DNA from: an uncultured bacterium
GTDB lineage: Bacteria; Bacillota; Clostridia; Oscillospirales; Ruminococcaceae
Direction of reading: 5' to 3'
Length of the DNA stretch: 15,277 bases
Assembly: GCA_905214265.1 (NCBI GenBank)
Contig: CAJMLQ010000070.1
Coordinates: forward strand, 1-15,277
Part shown: in pieces, positions 5,516-13,346 of the stretch
Numbering within the stretch: position 1 is the stretch's first letter
Layout of the letters: each line of letters begins with the position of its first letter
Notes under the pieces: model-generated
What the model saw: only the letters and a program-made list of their open reading frames with translations
Database searches by the model: none
What the model was told of the DNA's origin: nothing
Made by a program: the position numbers and the translations under genes

Positions 5516-8500
5516 ATTCCTCCTCCTTTATAAAAGGCGTCATAAAGAGCACTGCCCTTCCTTCCTGCTCTGCAAAGGCTGCTCCCGGCGGATAAACCTT
5601 GCTCCGTTCAGAAGGTGTCACTTCATATTCAAAAATACCTTGCTCATCAAAAGCTCCCCCAAGGTGGATTCCCTGCTTCCACCCGACAAACTGTCGAATG
5701 GCCCGATAGCCGGACAGTTCTTCATATTCTCTTGGAGACAGTGCCATAAAGAAATACATTTTATGCTCCATTCCCTTTTCAAATACAGTCTCCAAAACCT
5801 CGCTTACGTCAAAATCTTCACTGTATACAGCTTCCATAAACTCTGATGCACTGTTGATTAGAAGGATCATGGGTTTATGATCGTTTAAGGCTGCCTTCAC
5901 GGAAGTTCCTGCCTGTCTTGCCTCATATACCAGCTCGTTTCGCTCTGTAAGCTGCGGCAACAGAATATTTTCCATAAAACGGTAAAGTTCCTCTTTGTCT
6001 GTCATGTAGCCGTCCAGATCATTCTTTCTGGAAAATTCCTCCATTTCCCTTAAGCAGCCGTCAAACACATAAACATCTGCTCCCTTTTTCTTCATCTGTA
6101 AGGCAGTATATTCTAAGAAATTGGTCTTTCCTGTTTTTCCCGAACCACATATGGTAAAACACAGGGTGTGATCCAGATCACAGGTCTGCATCCGTCCCTC
6201 TTCTGCGCCCATAACAAAAACATGATCCTGTAATTTCTTAAAATCTTCCTTTTCCAGAAATTCCCGGCCATCGATGATTTCAAGGTCTGTTCCCAGCTTT
6301 TTTGCCCCGGACACGCTCTGCTGTGTCAGCAGTTTTAACTTCTCACGGACAGCAAGCATCATACTTTCACCCTGAGATGCTTTTACAGGAAGGGCCGTCT
6401 GAAATTCCAAGGGAACATCTTCTTTGATCAGACCTCTGCCTGTAGTCCTGTCGTCCGGAAGGATCTCAGAGCGCATTCCGATCACACTGTCATATTCAAA
6501 CCGGTCTGCCAGCTGAAGCCCGATCCCTTTTGTGATGTTTTGAAGGATACGGCTTCGGATATCGCCGGAATTATTGCAGGTCAGAATAAGATAAATACCA
6601 TAACTTGCGCCGTCTCTTGAAAGCTGGATCAAGGTACTCTCATACTGCTCATAACTGTCAGAAAAGGCAGGATAATTGTCAATGACCAGTAAAACTGCCG
6701 GTACATCCTCGTAGCTTTCCCGGTAATCCCGGTAGGAACCCATTCCCCTCTGGGAAAACAGCTTCTTTCTCCGGTCCAGTTCTTCCTCTGCAAAACTCAT
6801 CATCATCTGGACCTTCTCATCGTCCCCCTCCATACAGATACAGCCTGTATGGGGAAGTCCGGCAAACGCAGTCATAGTACGGCTGGAAAAATCCGCAATG
6901 TAAAAATTGATCTGCTTTGCCGTATAATGAAGAGCCGCGCCATAAAGAATGGTCTGCACCAGCGTGGTCTTTCCTGAACCGGCAGAACCGCAGACCAGCA
7001 AATGACCATCTTTTATAAAATCAAGATAAACAGGGAACTGTCTCTGGTTTTGCGGATCATCTGCCAGGCCAATGGGGATCTGCAGCTGCTTTTCATTCCA
7101 GGAAAGATCCAGATCGTCCAGATAAAGGGTACTTGGAAGAGGGGCAAGCCAGATCTGGCGAAGAGGCTTTATGTGATTTTCCTCTGCCAGCTTCGCCGCG
7201 TACTGCACCATGGCGTCCAACTGGGTGAATTTTTGCACATTGTCCCCTTTTTTCTTCTTTTTCTTCTGTACTGCTTCCGGCTTACCTGTCAATCCGACGA
7301 TAACTGCTTTTGCCTTGCTGTCGTCACTGAATGGGATCTCCGGTGTATAAGGCGCTCCTGACCAGCCGGACTGGAATTCATCAAAGATCTCATCATTTCC
7401 CACCTGAAGGAATCCCCGTCCTGTTCCCGTGATGAAGGCTGCATCCGTACGCTTTAACATTTCATTGGAATCCTGTTTGTCTGCCACACGAAGGCAGACA
7501 CGGAATCTTGTATTGCTCCAGATCTCATCATCTACTACACCGCTTGGCTTCTGGGTCGCAAGGATCAGATTGACGCCTAAGGAACGTCCCACACGGGCTG
7601 CGGATACCAGCGCCCGAACGAAGTCCGGCTGTTCTTTCTTAAGTTCTGCAAACTCGTCAGCAATGATCAGCAAATGAGGCATTGGTTCTTCCGCTTCCCC
7701 ATTCCTGTACAGCTCAATATACGCATCAATGTGTTTGATCTTATATTCATTGAAAATGCGCTGCCGCCTCTTGATCTCCGCATTAATCGAAAGCAACGCC
7801 CTTGTAGTCTGGTTTCCGCCAAGATTGGTGATCACACCGGCCAGATGAGGAAGTCCGATAAAGCTCTGTGCCATACCGCCGCCTTTGTAGTCGATCAGGA
7901 TAAATGCCACCTCATGGGGATGATAATTTAACACAAGGCTCAAAATATAAGTCTGCAAGGTCTCTGATTTTCCGCTTCCTGTGGTACCTGCCACCAGGCC
8001 ATGGGGACCATGATATTTTTCGTGGATATCCAAATACACCGGCTGTTCTCCCGCTTTCTGCCCGATCAGGGAGCGCATGCTTTCATAGGTGCGGTTTTCC
8101 ATCCATTTATGGTACATGTCAAGGTCTTCCACTTTGGAAGTTTTGTACATATCAAGGAATGTAAGCATATCCGGGATGGCTGCATTGGAAGCATTTTCCC
8201 GTACCTTAAAGTTAGAAAGCTGTCTGGAAAATACGTCCATTTCAGGCAAAGTTACGCTGTCAAAAGCAATCCCCGACTGCTCTTCAAATCTGGATAAGGT
8301 ACTGTAACAGCTGCTGCAGTCTTCTTCCCACTGTACAATGGTATTGCAATGAGATGGCAGCTTATCAATGGCGTCCGCACTGAAGATCACACTGATTCCC
8401 GCATTCTTGGGTGGATCGAAAAGGTACTTGGAAACGGGTTCCCCTTCAATCATGGAAATGTCGCTGACAAAGACTACATAATGAGGAAGGACTTTCTCCG

Positions 8501-10106
8501 TTTCTTCCCTGTTTTTCTGGTTTTCTGATGCCTCTAACCGCTCCCGGATCATATCTGATAAATAATACATTACATCGCCCATGGCTCTGGAATCGCAGAC
8601 GATCATACGAAGCTTTCCATCTGGAGTGGACGTGTGGGGAAGCCAGCGGACATATTCCATTTTTTCAAGATCTCTTCCTGGAAATACATAACACATGCGC
8701 ACATCTGTATATGGGTGGAGCGCCGCGATCTGGAGAGACAGAAGACGCATCAGCTGGTTTCTCTTTTCTTCATCTCCGCTTACTACGCCTAACAGCCGGT
8801 TCTCATAAAGGGAAACTTCCACAGGCACCTGATGCAGTGTTTTAAATTCCTTCTGCAGTTTTTCCATCTGGTCATTTAAGGGATCATGTTCACCGCCCAT
8901 CTCTTCTTTTGCGACTTCTATCTCATTGGGAGAAGGCCTGTCTCCCGTTCCAAGGCGAAGGGAGAGAAAATCCTCATGGGTACTGCTTTTTTCCCAGAGT
9001 CTGCGGGTATTGGTGGTGGTGAATTCCAGAAGTTCCCTTGAAGATGGGTACTGCTCTGCCAGAACCAGATGGTTATATTCCATCTTTTTCTTTAACTTCT
9101 CTTCGACCCGGACCAGGTATTCCACATATTTGTTGACCCGGTTTGACTCTGATTCTTCTTCTTCTTTCTTATTATAGATGGAATTGACTACTGCCCATAC
9201 AGCCCCGATCCCTGCCGCTCCCAAAGACATGAAGATACTTCCTGCGCCAAAACCGTCACTGGTCATGGCTGCTGCCAAAGCGATGGGGATCACCATGGTG
9301 AAAGAAGGACCTATCGTAAATATTAAAGGCTGTCGCTTCTGCTGCTGCTTTTTCGGGCATTTTTCAATGGAAATCGTCTCTCTGTCCAGCTTCAGCATCT
9401 TTCGCGGGGTGCGCAGGAAATACACATCTTCCACTTCTGCCTCTTCTGTGGACTCATCTTCAAAGTGGGGGATCTCCACGGCTTTCAGTTCCCGGATCTT
9501 GCACTGTCCATCTGGGTTATTGATCGCCAGAAGATTATTCAGGTACACGATCTTAAGACCTACGATATAAATAATGTCCCCATAGTGAAGTTTTGTTTTC
9601 TCTTTTATCAGCCTTCCGTTTAAGAACGTACCATTTACACTGTTTTTATCCGTTATGTAAGCTGCTCCTGACTCAAAGGTGATCTCTGCATGGATTCCTG
9701 TTACAAAACGGTTTTTGTATACGATATTGCAAAGATCATCACTTCCGATTTCCAGCTTGCTAATACTGCCTTCTTTCAGCATGTATTTTCCAAAACTTAC
9801 ATTTTCCTTCTGGACTTGGTCGATTTTAACGGAAAAATACAGATCTGTCTTCGCTACCATTCCCTCGATCACGGTTCCGTCTTCCAAATCTGCGGTTTCC
9901 ACCGGATCTCCCTTTAAAATCAGGGAATATTGCGGGGATCCTCCCAGTGTCCAGCGTCCGTCCCACACCTGCACATTCAACACCAGTTCTTCTTTTAATC
10001 CGCTGATAAAGGGACGTATGGTAATGGGGTAATTACGGTTATCTATATTGGGGAAATAGGTCTCCGAAAAACCGTTGTCAAAGAAAACGGTCATAAGTAA
10101 TGCCAT
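5508..10106 (-). CDS. essC: EssC-type FtsK/SpoIIIE ATPase, T7SS motor
   Basis: A 1532-residue membrane ATPase, close to the usual 1450-1500 residues of EssC. Order: an FHA-like N-terminal domain (about 1-100), a canonical FHA domain (about 115-195; GIHAEI and NSVNGTFLNG), two TM segments (about 258-310), a coiled linker, then three ATPase modules. Walker A sequences are GTTGSGKS (about 708), GSAGSGKT (about 1042) and GSGKTGKT (about 1325). Module 1 has a full Walker B (LLIIADEF, about 818). In module 2 the catalytic Glu is replaced (LLVIDNYP), and module 3 reads LLINSAS without acidic residues, so only module 1 looks fully catalytic. EssC is the hexameric motor that exports WXG100 substrates. 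A GGAGGGAG site precedes the ATG. A lysine-rich linker separates modules 1 and 2. Confidence 0.97.
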   Translation of the reverse strand: MALLMTVFFDNGFSETYFPNIDNRNYPITIRPFISGLKEELVLNVQVWDGRWTLGGSPQYSLILKGDPVETADLEDGTVIEGMVAKTDLYFSVKIDQVQKENVSFGKYMLKEGSISKLEIGSDDLCNIVYKNRFVTGIHAEITFESGAAYITDKNSVNGTFLNGRLIKEKTKLHYGDIIYIVGLKIVYLNNLLAINNPDGQCKIRELKAVEIPHFEDESTEEAEVEDVYFLRTPRKMLKLDRETISIEKCPKKQQQKRQPLIFTIGPSFTMVIPIALAAAMTSDGFGAGSIFMSLGAAGIGAVWAVVNSIYNKKEEEESESNRVNKYVEYLVRVEEKLKKKMEYNHLVLAEQYPSSRELLEFTTTNTRRLWEKSSTHEDFLSLRLGTGDRPSPNEIEVAKEEMGGEHDPLNDQMEKLQKEFKTLHQVPVEVSLYENRLLGVVSGDEEKRNQLMRLLSLQIAALHPYTDVRMCYVFPGRDLEKMEYVRWLPHTSTPDGKLRMIVCDSRAMGDVMYYLSDMIRERLEASENQKNREETEKVLPHYVVFVSDISMIEGEPVSKYLFDPPKNAGISVIFSADAIDKLPSHCNTIVQWEEDCSSCYSTLSRFEEQSGIAFDSVTLPEMDVFSRQLSNFKVRENASNAAIPDMLTFLDMYKTSKVEDLDMYHKWMENRTYESMRSLIGQKAGEQPVYLDIHEKYHGPHGLVAGTTGSGKSETLQTYILSLVLNYHPHEVAFILIDYKGGGMAQSFIGLPHLAGVITNLGGNQTTRALLSINAEIKRRQRIFNEYKIKHIDAYIELYRNGEAEEPMPHLLIIADEFAELKKEQPDFVRALVSAARVGRSLGVNLILATQKPSGVVDDEIWSNTRFRVCLRVADKQDSNEMLKRTDAAFITGTGRGFLQVGNDEIFDEFQSGWSGAPYTPEIPFSDDSKAKAVIVGLTGKPEAVQKKKKKKGDNVQKFTQLDAMVQYAAKLAEENHIKPLRQIWLAPLPSTLYLDDLDLSWNEKQLQIPIGLADDPQNQRQFPVYLDFIKDGHLLVCGSAGSGKTTLVQTILYGAALHYTAKQINFYIADFSSRTMTAFAGLPHTGCICMEGDDEKVQMMMSFAEEELDRRKKLFSQRGMGSYRDYRESYEDVPAVLLVIDNYPAFSDSYEQYESTLIQLSRDGASYGIYLILTCNNSGDIRSRILQNITKGIGLQLADRFEYDSVIGMRSEILPDDRTTGRGLIKEDVPLEFQTALPVKASQGESMMLAVREKLKLLTQQSVSGAKKLGTDLEIIDGREFLEKEDFKKLQDHVFVMGAEEGRMQTCDLDHTLCFTICGSGKTGKTNFLEYTALQMKKKGADVYVFDGCLREMEEFSRKNDLDGYMTDKEELYRFMENILLPQLTERNELVYEARQAGTSVKAALNDHKPMILLINSASEFMEAVYSEDFDVSEVLETVFEKGMEHKMYFFMALSPREYEELSGYRAIRQFVGWKQGIHLGGAFDEQGIFEYEVTPSERSKVYPPGAAFAEQEGRAVLFMTPFIKEEEYE

Positions 10107-10123
10107 AGATCTCCCTCCCTTAA

Positions 10124-11161
10124 TTAGAACATGTTATCCAGAAATCTTGCTGCAGTCTCGTCAAGCGCCAGCAGATAGGCATCTGACACGGTTCCATACA
10201 ACGCAATCAGGTATCCGTCTCCGTCTACTGTTTCAAGAACCATTACAGCAGTGTTCGCCCAGACGTCTTCTGAAATATCCGTAAAATCATTACTTATATT
10301 TCGAGGATGATAGGATGAACTATAAGCCGTCCGCCCAGAATCTGTTATTGTCGTATATACCGTCTCACCCTCCCCACCAAGGGTATTCGCTTCAAAAAAG
10401 CGTACAAGATCGGCAGGATCCGTGCTTCCTATCTTTTGCAGCACGGTGTCCATGTCAGCTCCGATAATATTAACATATGAAAAATCGTCGTCTTCTGCTC
10501 TGCCATGCGTGAAAAGCGCGCCGCCTTCCAAATATCCTTCTTCAAAGCTATCGGGATAATAGATGAAGTAGTCTAAAATCTCAGCTGATGCTATCTGGTA
10601 GAAGTCGGTGCCATATACTTCCTCTCCGGTTAGCGCGATATCTTCGGGTATCACGTCGCCTTCGCTTGATCTACCCGCGAGCACAACGGCGAGGATGATG
10701 ACAGCAACTATGACACCTAAAACGCCGATCACCAGATACAGCAGAGGCACCTTTATCTTTCCCAGCTGTACGCATGTTCCCAGCTGTACGCGTACTTTTT
10801 TTGCTATTTCCGCGATCTGTGCTGGTTGCCATACCTGAGCTTCTTCCTGCTTTGTCTGAACCTGATTTGTCTGGACCTGATTTGTCTGGACCTGTTTTGC
10901 CATTTCCTCCATTCTGGCGGCCCTGGCTTCTGCTTCCCTGATTTCTTCCTGTACCCGTCTGGCCTCTTCCTCAGCCTGCCGTCTGGCTTCTTCCTGCTGC
11001 TCTTTTTGCCGTTTGGCTTCTTCCTCCAGACGCCGGATCTCCGCTTCCATCTCTGCCTTTTTCCGGATCATTTCCTCTCTTCGTTCCTGTTCTGCCTGCT
11101 CTTCCTGCTGTTTTTTTCTTTTGGTAGCAAATAAAGCATCTGTCTCGTTTCGATCTGCCAT
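10124..11161 (-). CDS. Coiled-coil single-TM protein, possible EssB analogue
   Basis: A 345-residue protein 17 bases upstream of essC, with a double purine-rich ribosome binding site. Residues about 10-90 are an extreme Glu/Lys/Arg/Gln coiled coil (EEARRQAEEEARRVQEE). Then come three copies of QVQT[NK], and a basic stretch. One TM helix follows (about 138-163, LLYLVIGVLGVIVAVIILAV). The remaining about 180 residues are an acidic, presumably extracellular domain with aromatic clusters (FYQIASAEILDYFIYYP), resembling PsbP/lipoprotein-like folds by eye only. Predicted topology is N-in/C-out, as in EssB/YukC, but no EssB pseudokinase motif is visible. Position suggests a structural part of the secretion machine. 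Confidence 0.85.
   Translation of the reverse strand: MADRNETDALFATKRKKQQEEQAEQERREEMIRKKAEMEAEIRRLEEEAKRQKEQQEEARRQAEEEARRVQEEIREAEARAARMEEMAKQVQTNQVQTNQVQTKQEEAQVWQPAQIAEIAKKVRVQLGTCVQLGKIKVPLLYLVIGVLGVIVAVIILAVVLAGRSSEGDVIPEDIALTGEEVYGTDFYQIASAEILDYFIYYPDSFEEGYLEGGALFTHGRAEDDDFSYVNIIGADMDTVLQKIGSTDPADLVRFFEANTLGGEGETVYTTITDSGRTAYSSSYHPRNISNDFTDISEDVWANTAVMVLETVDGDGYLIALYGTVSDAYLLALDETAARFLDNMF
10761..10791. repeat. Short direct repeat, 18-bp period
   Basis: CCCAGCTGTACGC occurs at 10761-10773 and again at 10779-10791. On the minus strand it encodes the repeated VQLG just before the TM helix of the 345-residue protein. Confidence 0.75.
10851..10895. repeat. Three tandem 15-bp units in the coiled-coil gene
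   Basis: TTTGTCTGAACCTGA, TTTGTCTGGACCTGA and TTTGTCTGGACCTGT are contiguous. They encode the pentapeptide QVQT[NK] three times on the minus strand, between coiled coil and TM helix. The unit is in frame, so expansion or contraction would change linker length only. Confidence 0.85.
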
Positions 11162-11194
11162 TACTCCTTGCTCCTTTCGCTTTTTTCTGACTTT

Positions 11195-11284
11195 TTACGG
11201 TATCTGCCTCTGACAGCTTAAATGTTCTCTCTCTGCCATGGAAAGAATCTCATCATGGCTCAGTTTCACATTTCCAAACCGGAC
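11195..11284 (-). pseudogene. DUF2442 C-terminal tail, remnant
   Basis: In one minus frame this encodes VRFGNVKLSHDEILSMAERE and a few unrelated residues before a TAA. It matches the tail of the DUF2442 protein at 12160-12414 (VRFGNVELSHDEILSMAEQE) almost exactly. No start codon precedes it in this frame; a TGA lies about five codons upstream of the homologous part. It is joined directly to a lipoprotein signal-peptide remnant in a different frame. Only the last third of the gene is left. Confidence 0.78.
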
Positions 11285-11388
11285 ACCCCCTCCAAATCCT
11301 CAATGCTGACTTTTCCTCCACAGGCAGCCATGCTCAGGCATATAACCAGCGCCAGCAAAAGGCTTGTGTACTTTTTTCAATTTTTCAT
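11285..11388 (-). pseudogene. Lipoprotein signal-peptide remnant with nonsense codon
   Basis: A good AGGAGG site precedes an ATG (11386-11388), but the fourth codon is TGA (11377-11379). Reading through gives KKYTSLLLALVICLSMAACG, a lipoprotein signal peptide with lipobox MAAC. It parallels the signal of the lipoprotein at 11407-12105 (KKYAGLLLALVMCLSLTACG). The homologous position there is TGG (Trp), so TGG to TGA explains the stop. After about 14 further codons the sequence switches to a DUF2442 tail in another frame. The mature lipoprotein domain is missing. Confidence 0.75.
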
Positions 11389-11406
11389 GCAGCATTCCTC
11401 CTGCGA

Positions 11407-12105
11407 TCATTCGGCTTTCTCGAAGTGTTCGCTAATGATGCCCAAGGTGCCCCAATCCATTGCGTTATTTTCAATCAGATGCAGATCGTATATCACAGGA
11501 TTTAATTCGGATTCCGCATCATAGTGATCATCGCCCACTGCCTCCAAAGTGCCATTGTCTGTCACTTCCCACGAGCCATCGTCATTCTGCTCATACATCG
11601 TCCAGGCGGTACCGCCATCATTGATATCGATGTATTTCGTAGCGTTTACATCTCCATCCAGATACCATGTGCCGCTCAGCACGGAGAGTTCGCCTTTTTC
11701 TTCTCCCGGCACATCGCCGCTCACCTTGGTGAAAGCGCCAAAGGAGCTGATGTTCAGCGTATTGTCTTCGTCAAACTGGCACCTGTAGGCATGGCCGTCA
11801 TAGTCGTTATGGGCGTAAACATAGCCGTATTCCTCCGAGTACTGTAAAAGACCGGTGGCGATCCACTCGTCATCCGCGTCAGACAGTGTGAAGTACATTC
11901 TGCTTCTTCTTTCGACGCCTGCTTCATCCAAATTTTCCTGATCTTCTTCCTCGAAAACAAGTACAGTGTCTTTCTCGCCCAACCATGTGCCTGAAAAGAC
12001 GCTGTAATCATATTCGATAGAATCATCAATGACTATTGTTTTAAGTTTATCCGGGGCGTCACCGCCGCAGGCCGTCAGGCTCAGGCACATAACCAGCGCC
12101 AGCAA
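11407..12105 (-). CDS. Lipoprotein with degenerate start codon
   Basis: The first conventional start in frame is TTG at 12103-12105, giving 232 residues, but the positively charged part of the signal peptide lies upstream. Reading from an ATA at 12133-12135 gives IKRWKKYAGLLLALVMCLSL followed by TAC, a complete lipoprotein signal with lipobox LTAC. The ATA stands where the paralogue at 11388 has ATG, so loss of the proper start by ATG to ATA is likely. The mature part is acidic and Trp/Tyr-rich, with two similar halves: SGTWLGEKDTVLVFEE near the start and SGTWYLDGDVNATKYIDIND later. These SGTW repeats suggest a tandem beta-sandwich or lipocalin-like domain. Expression may be reduced or lost. 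The family is unassigned. Confidence 0.72.
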   Translation of the reverse strand: MLALVMCLSLTACGGDAPDKLKTIVIDDSIEYDYSVFSGTWLGEKDTVLVFEEEDQENLDEAGVERRSRMYFTLSDADDEWIATGLLQYSEEYGYVYAHNDYDGHAYRCQFDEDNTLNISSFGAFTKVSGDVPGEEKGELSVLSGTWYLDGDVNATKYIDINDGGTAWTMYEQNDDGSWEVTDNGTLEAVGDDHYDAESELNPVIYDLHLIENNAMDWGTLGIISEHFEKAE

Positions 12106-12159
12106 AAGACCCGCATACTTTTTCCATCTTTTTATGATCGTTTTCTTCTCTCATTTCAT

Positions 12160-12414
12160 TCAGATATTTTGGGAATTGTGCTCCTGCTCCGCCATGGACA
12201 GTATTTCATCGTGGCTCAGTTCGACATTACCAAATCGGACAAAAACACCGTTGGTCACGGCGCTGTTCCACACCTGCGGGTCAGCAAGAGGCCGGAAACG
12301 GATCTTGTCAAGATACGGCTTCATGTCCAGCAGCAGACGGCTGCCGGATATGAAATCAACTTGCAGGATAAACCCGTCCAGTGCTTTGATTGCTAAAATA
12401 TATTTTCGTTCCAC
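12160..12414 (-). CDS. DUF2442 domain protein
   Basis: I start this 84-residue protein at a GTG (12412-12414), because AAGGAGG lies 6 bases upstream; the frame extends further back to 12528, but without homology. The sequence has the DUF2442 layout: YILAIKALDGFILQVDF, a strand, then LLDMKPYLDKIRFRPLADPQ, and FVRFGNVELSHDEILSMAE. Family members are small proteins often near toxin-antitoxin or mobile genes; a biochemical role is not established. A partial second copy of its tail sits at 11195-11284. The lipoprotein frame begins 25 to 55 bases downstream, suggesting a cassette. Confidence 0.8.
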   Translation of the reverse strand: MERKYILAIKALDGFILQVDFISGSRLLLDMKPYLDKIRFRPLADPQVWNSAVTNGVFVRFGNVELSHDEILSMAEQEHNSQNI

Positions 12415-12439
12415 ATGAGTCCTCCTTCCGAAATAACAC

Positions 12440-12547
12440 TTAATACCGGCTGTAAGAATATTCTGCGCTGTCACAATAGTCCGTATTGCCGTTGTCAAAG
12501 CGGATCGTGCCGTCGGATAAACTTCCAAAGATATTTTTACGTTCTAC
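12440..12547 (-). pseudogene. Orphan C-terminal peptide, origin unknown
   Basis: A minus frame with no start codon encodes VERKNIFGSLSDGTIRFDNG and about 15 more residues (ending SRY) before a TAA at 12440-12442. The composition looks like real coding sequence. Its first codons (GTA GAA CGT AAA) resemble the start of the DUF2442 gene (GTG GAA CGA AAA), so the segment may be a chimaera or a gene whose GTG start became GTA. I cannot name a family. Confidence 0.35.
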
Positions 12548-12554
12548 CGTAAGG

Positions 12555-12677
12555 TTAGGTCTTTTGCGAGAACCACTCGGCAGGCCGCCTTCTCTTGGTT
12601 CGGGTGTCGCCCTTAATACGAAGTTTCGTGCAGATCTGATTCACATACCGCTTGACGCTGCCCTCGGAGAGAAACAG
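12555..12677 (-). pseudogene. LuxR C-terminal fragment, duplicate
   Basis: The frame reads LFLSEGSVKRYVNQICTKLR, continues IKGDTRTKRRRPAEWFSQKT and stops. It is the second half of a LuxR-type helix-turn-helix, and matches the end of the gene at 13344-14210 at about 88% by eye over 123 bases. Homology begins within 5-8 bases of the stop codon of the membrane protein at 12684-13103. No N-terminal part and no start are present. Confidence 0.85.
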
Positions 12678-12683
12678 CCCGAA

Positions 12684-13103
12684 TTATGCGGTGGGCTGTG
12701 TGTCATCCGCCTTGGAGTTCAGCACCGCGCCGTAGATGTACAAGACCGGAATAGCCACGCCCGTCAGAACATTCAGGATGCTAAACTCTGCGCCGTTGAC
12801 CAGATTCATCACAATACCGAGAACGCTGAACGCCGCTGCAATCACGCCCCATTTGATGAGTTCCTTGGCACTTTCGCTGCGCTTGCTATGCTTGACACCC
12901 TTGATGCCGGCAATCATCTGACAAATGCCGCCGCCCAGCGTCAGAAGCAGCGCCATCCAGTAGGAGAATGTCAAGCCTGACGCTCCGCCGAATCCCGCCG
13001 CCAGTGCACCCAGCCCGCCGACGAGCACGCCTCCAATAATGGAAAATACAGCGCCAATAATCATCAGAATTCCAGTGACCTTCAAAAATTTGTGCCCTTT
13101 CAT
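12684..13103 (-). CDS. Four-helix integral membrane protein
   Basis: A 139-residue hydrophobic protein starting MKGHKFLKVTGILMIIGAVF. AAGGAGG stands 7 bases before the ATG. Four TM helices are predicted by eye: about residues 9-36 (Gly-rich, IIGGVLVGGLGALAAGFGG), 47-65, 84-102 and 108-130. A basic cytoplasmic loop (KGVKHSKRSESAKELIK) lies between the second and third helices. I do not recognise a specific family; it resembles small DUF4064-like membrane proteins. It lies between a truncated LuxR gene and a duplicate LuxR fragment, so it may have been brought in with, or kept through, the rearrangement. Confidence 0.78.
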   Translation of the reverse strand: MKGHKFLKVTGILMIIGAVFSIIGGVLVGGLGALAAGFGGASGLTFSYWMALLLTLGGGICQMIAGIKGVKHSKRSESAKELIKWGVIAAAFSVLGIVMNLVNGAEFSILNVLTGVAIPVLYIYGAVLNSKADDTQPTA

Positions 13104-13302
13104 GATAACTCCTCCTTGTTTCTCTCATTGTCTCTCGGAATCTCCGCCCCATTGAAAGCACTGGGGTTAGAGATCCTCCTTTTGTCGAAATCACCCGTTT
13201 TTCACAAAAAGCATTTGACAAATGACCCAAAAAGCGAGGCGCTTCGCGCCCTTGTTTACAGAAACGACTTTTGCAAATGAGGTAATTTCAATGATGCTAA
13301 TT

Positions 13303-13308
13303 CATTAT
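13303..13308 (-). promoter_or_regulatory. Possible -10 element for the membrane-protein gene
   Basis: TATAAT reads on the minus strand about 200 bases before the start at 13103. No convincing -35 box lies 16-18 bases upstream, so this is only a weak candidate. The 240-base space between 13103 and 13344 holds no gene that I can support. Confidence 0.22.
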
Positions 13309-13325
13309 ACGGTAGGTCAAAGAAA

Positions 13326-13346
13326 AAAACCATTAACCAAAGGTTA
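13326..13346 (-). terminator. Weak intrinsic terminator after the LuxR gene
   Basis: TAACC-TTT-GGTTA forms a 5-bp stem that includes the LuxR stop codon; ATGG and seven T residues follow. The stem is short, so termination may be partial. Confidence 0.35.

Noticed and set aside
8001..8297. Plus-strand frames inside the essC region (98 codons and others)
   Set aside because: They are all antisense to the continuous 1532-codon essC gene and have no support of their own.
11377..11379. TGA read as Trp (recoded genetic code)
   Set aside because: TGA ends several intact genes here, including the patatin, DUF4234 and WXG100 genes, so the code is standard and this is a nonsense mutation.
12415..12528. 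N-terminal extension of the DUF2442 protein
   Set aside because: The strong AAGGAGG site 6 bases before the GTG at 12414 sets the start, and the upstream part has no family similarity.
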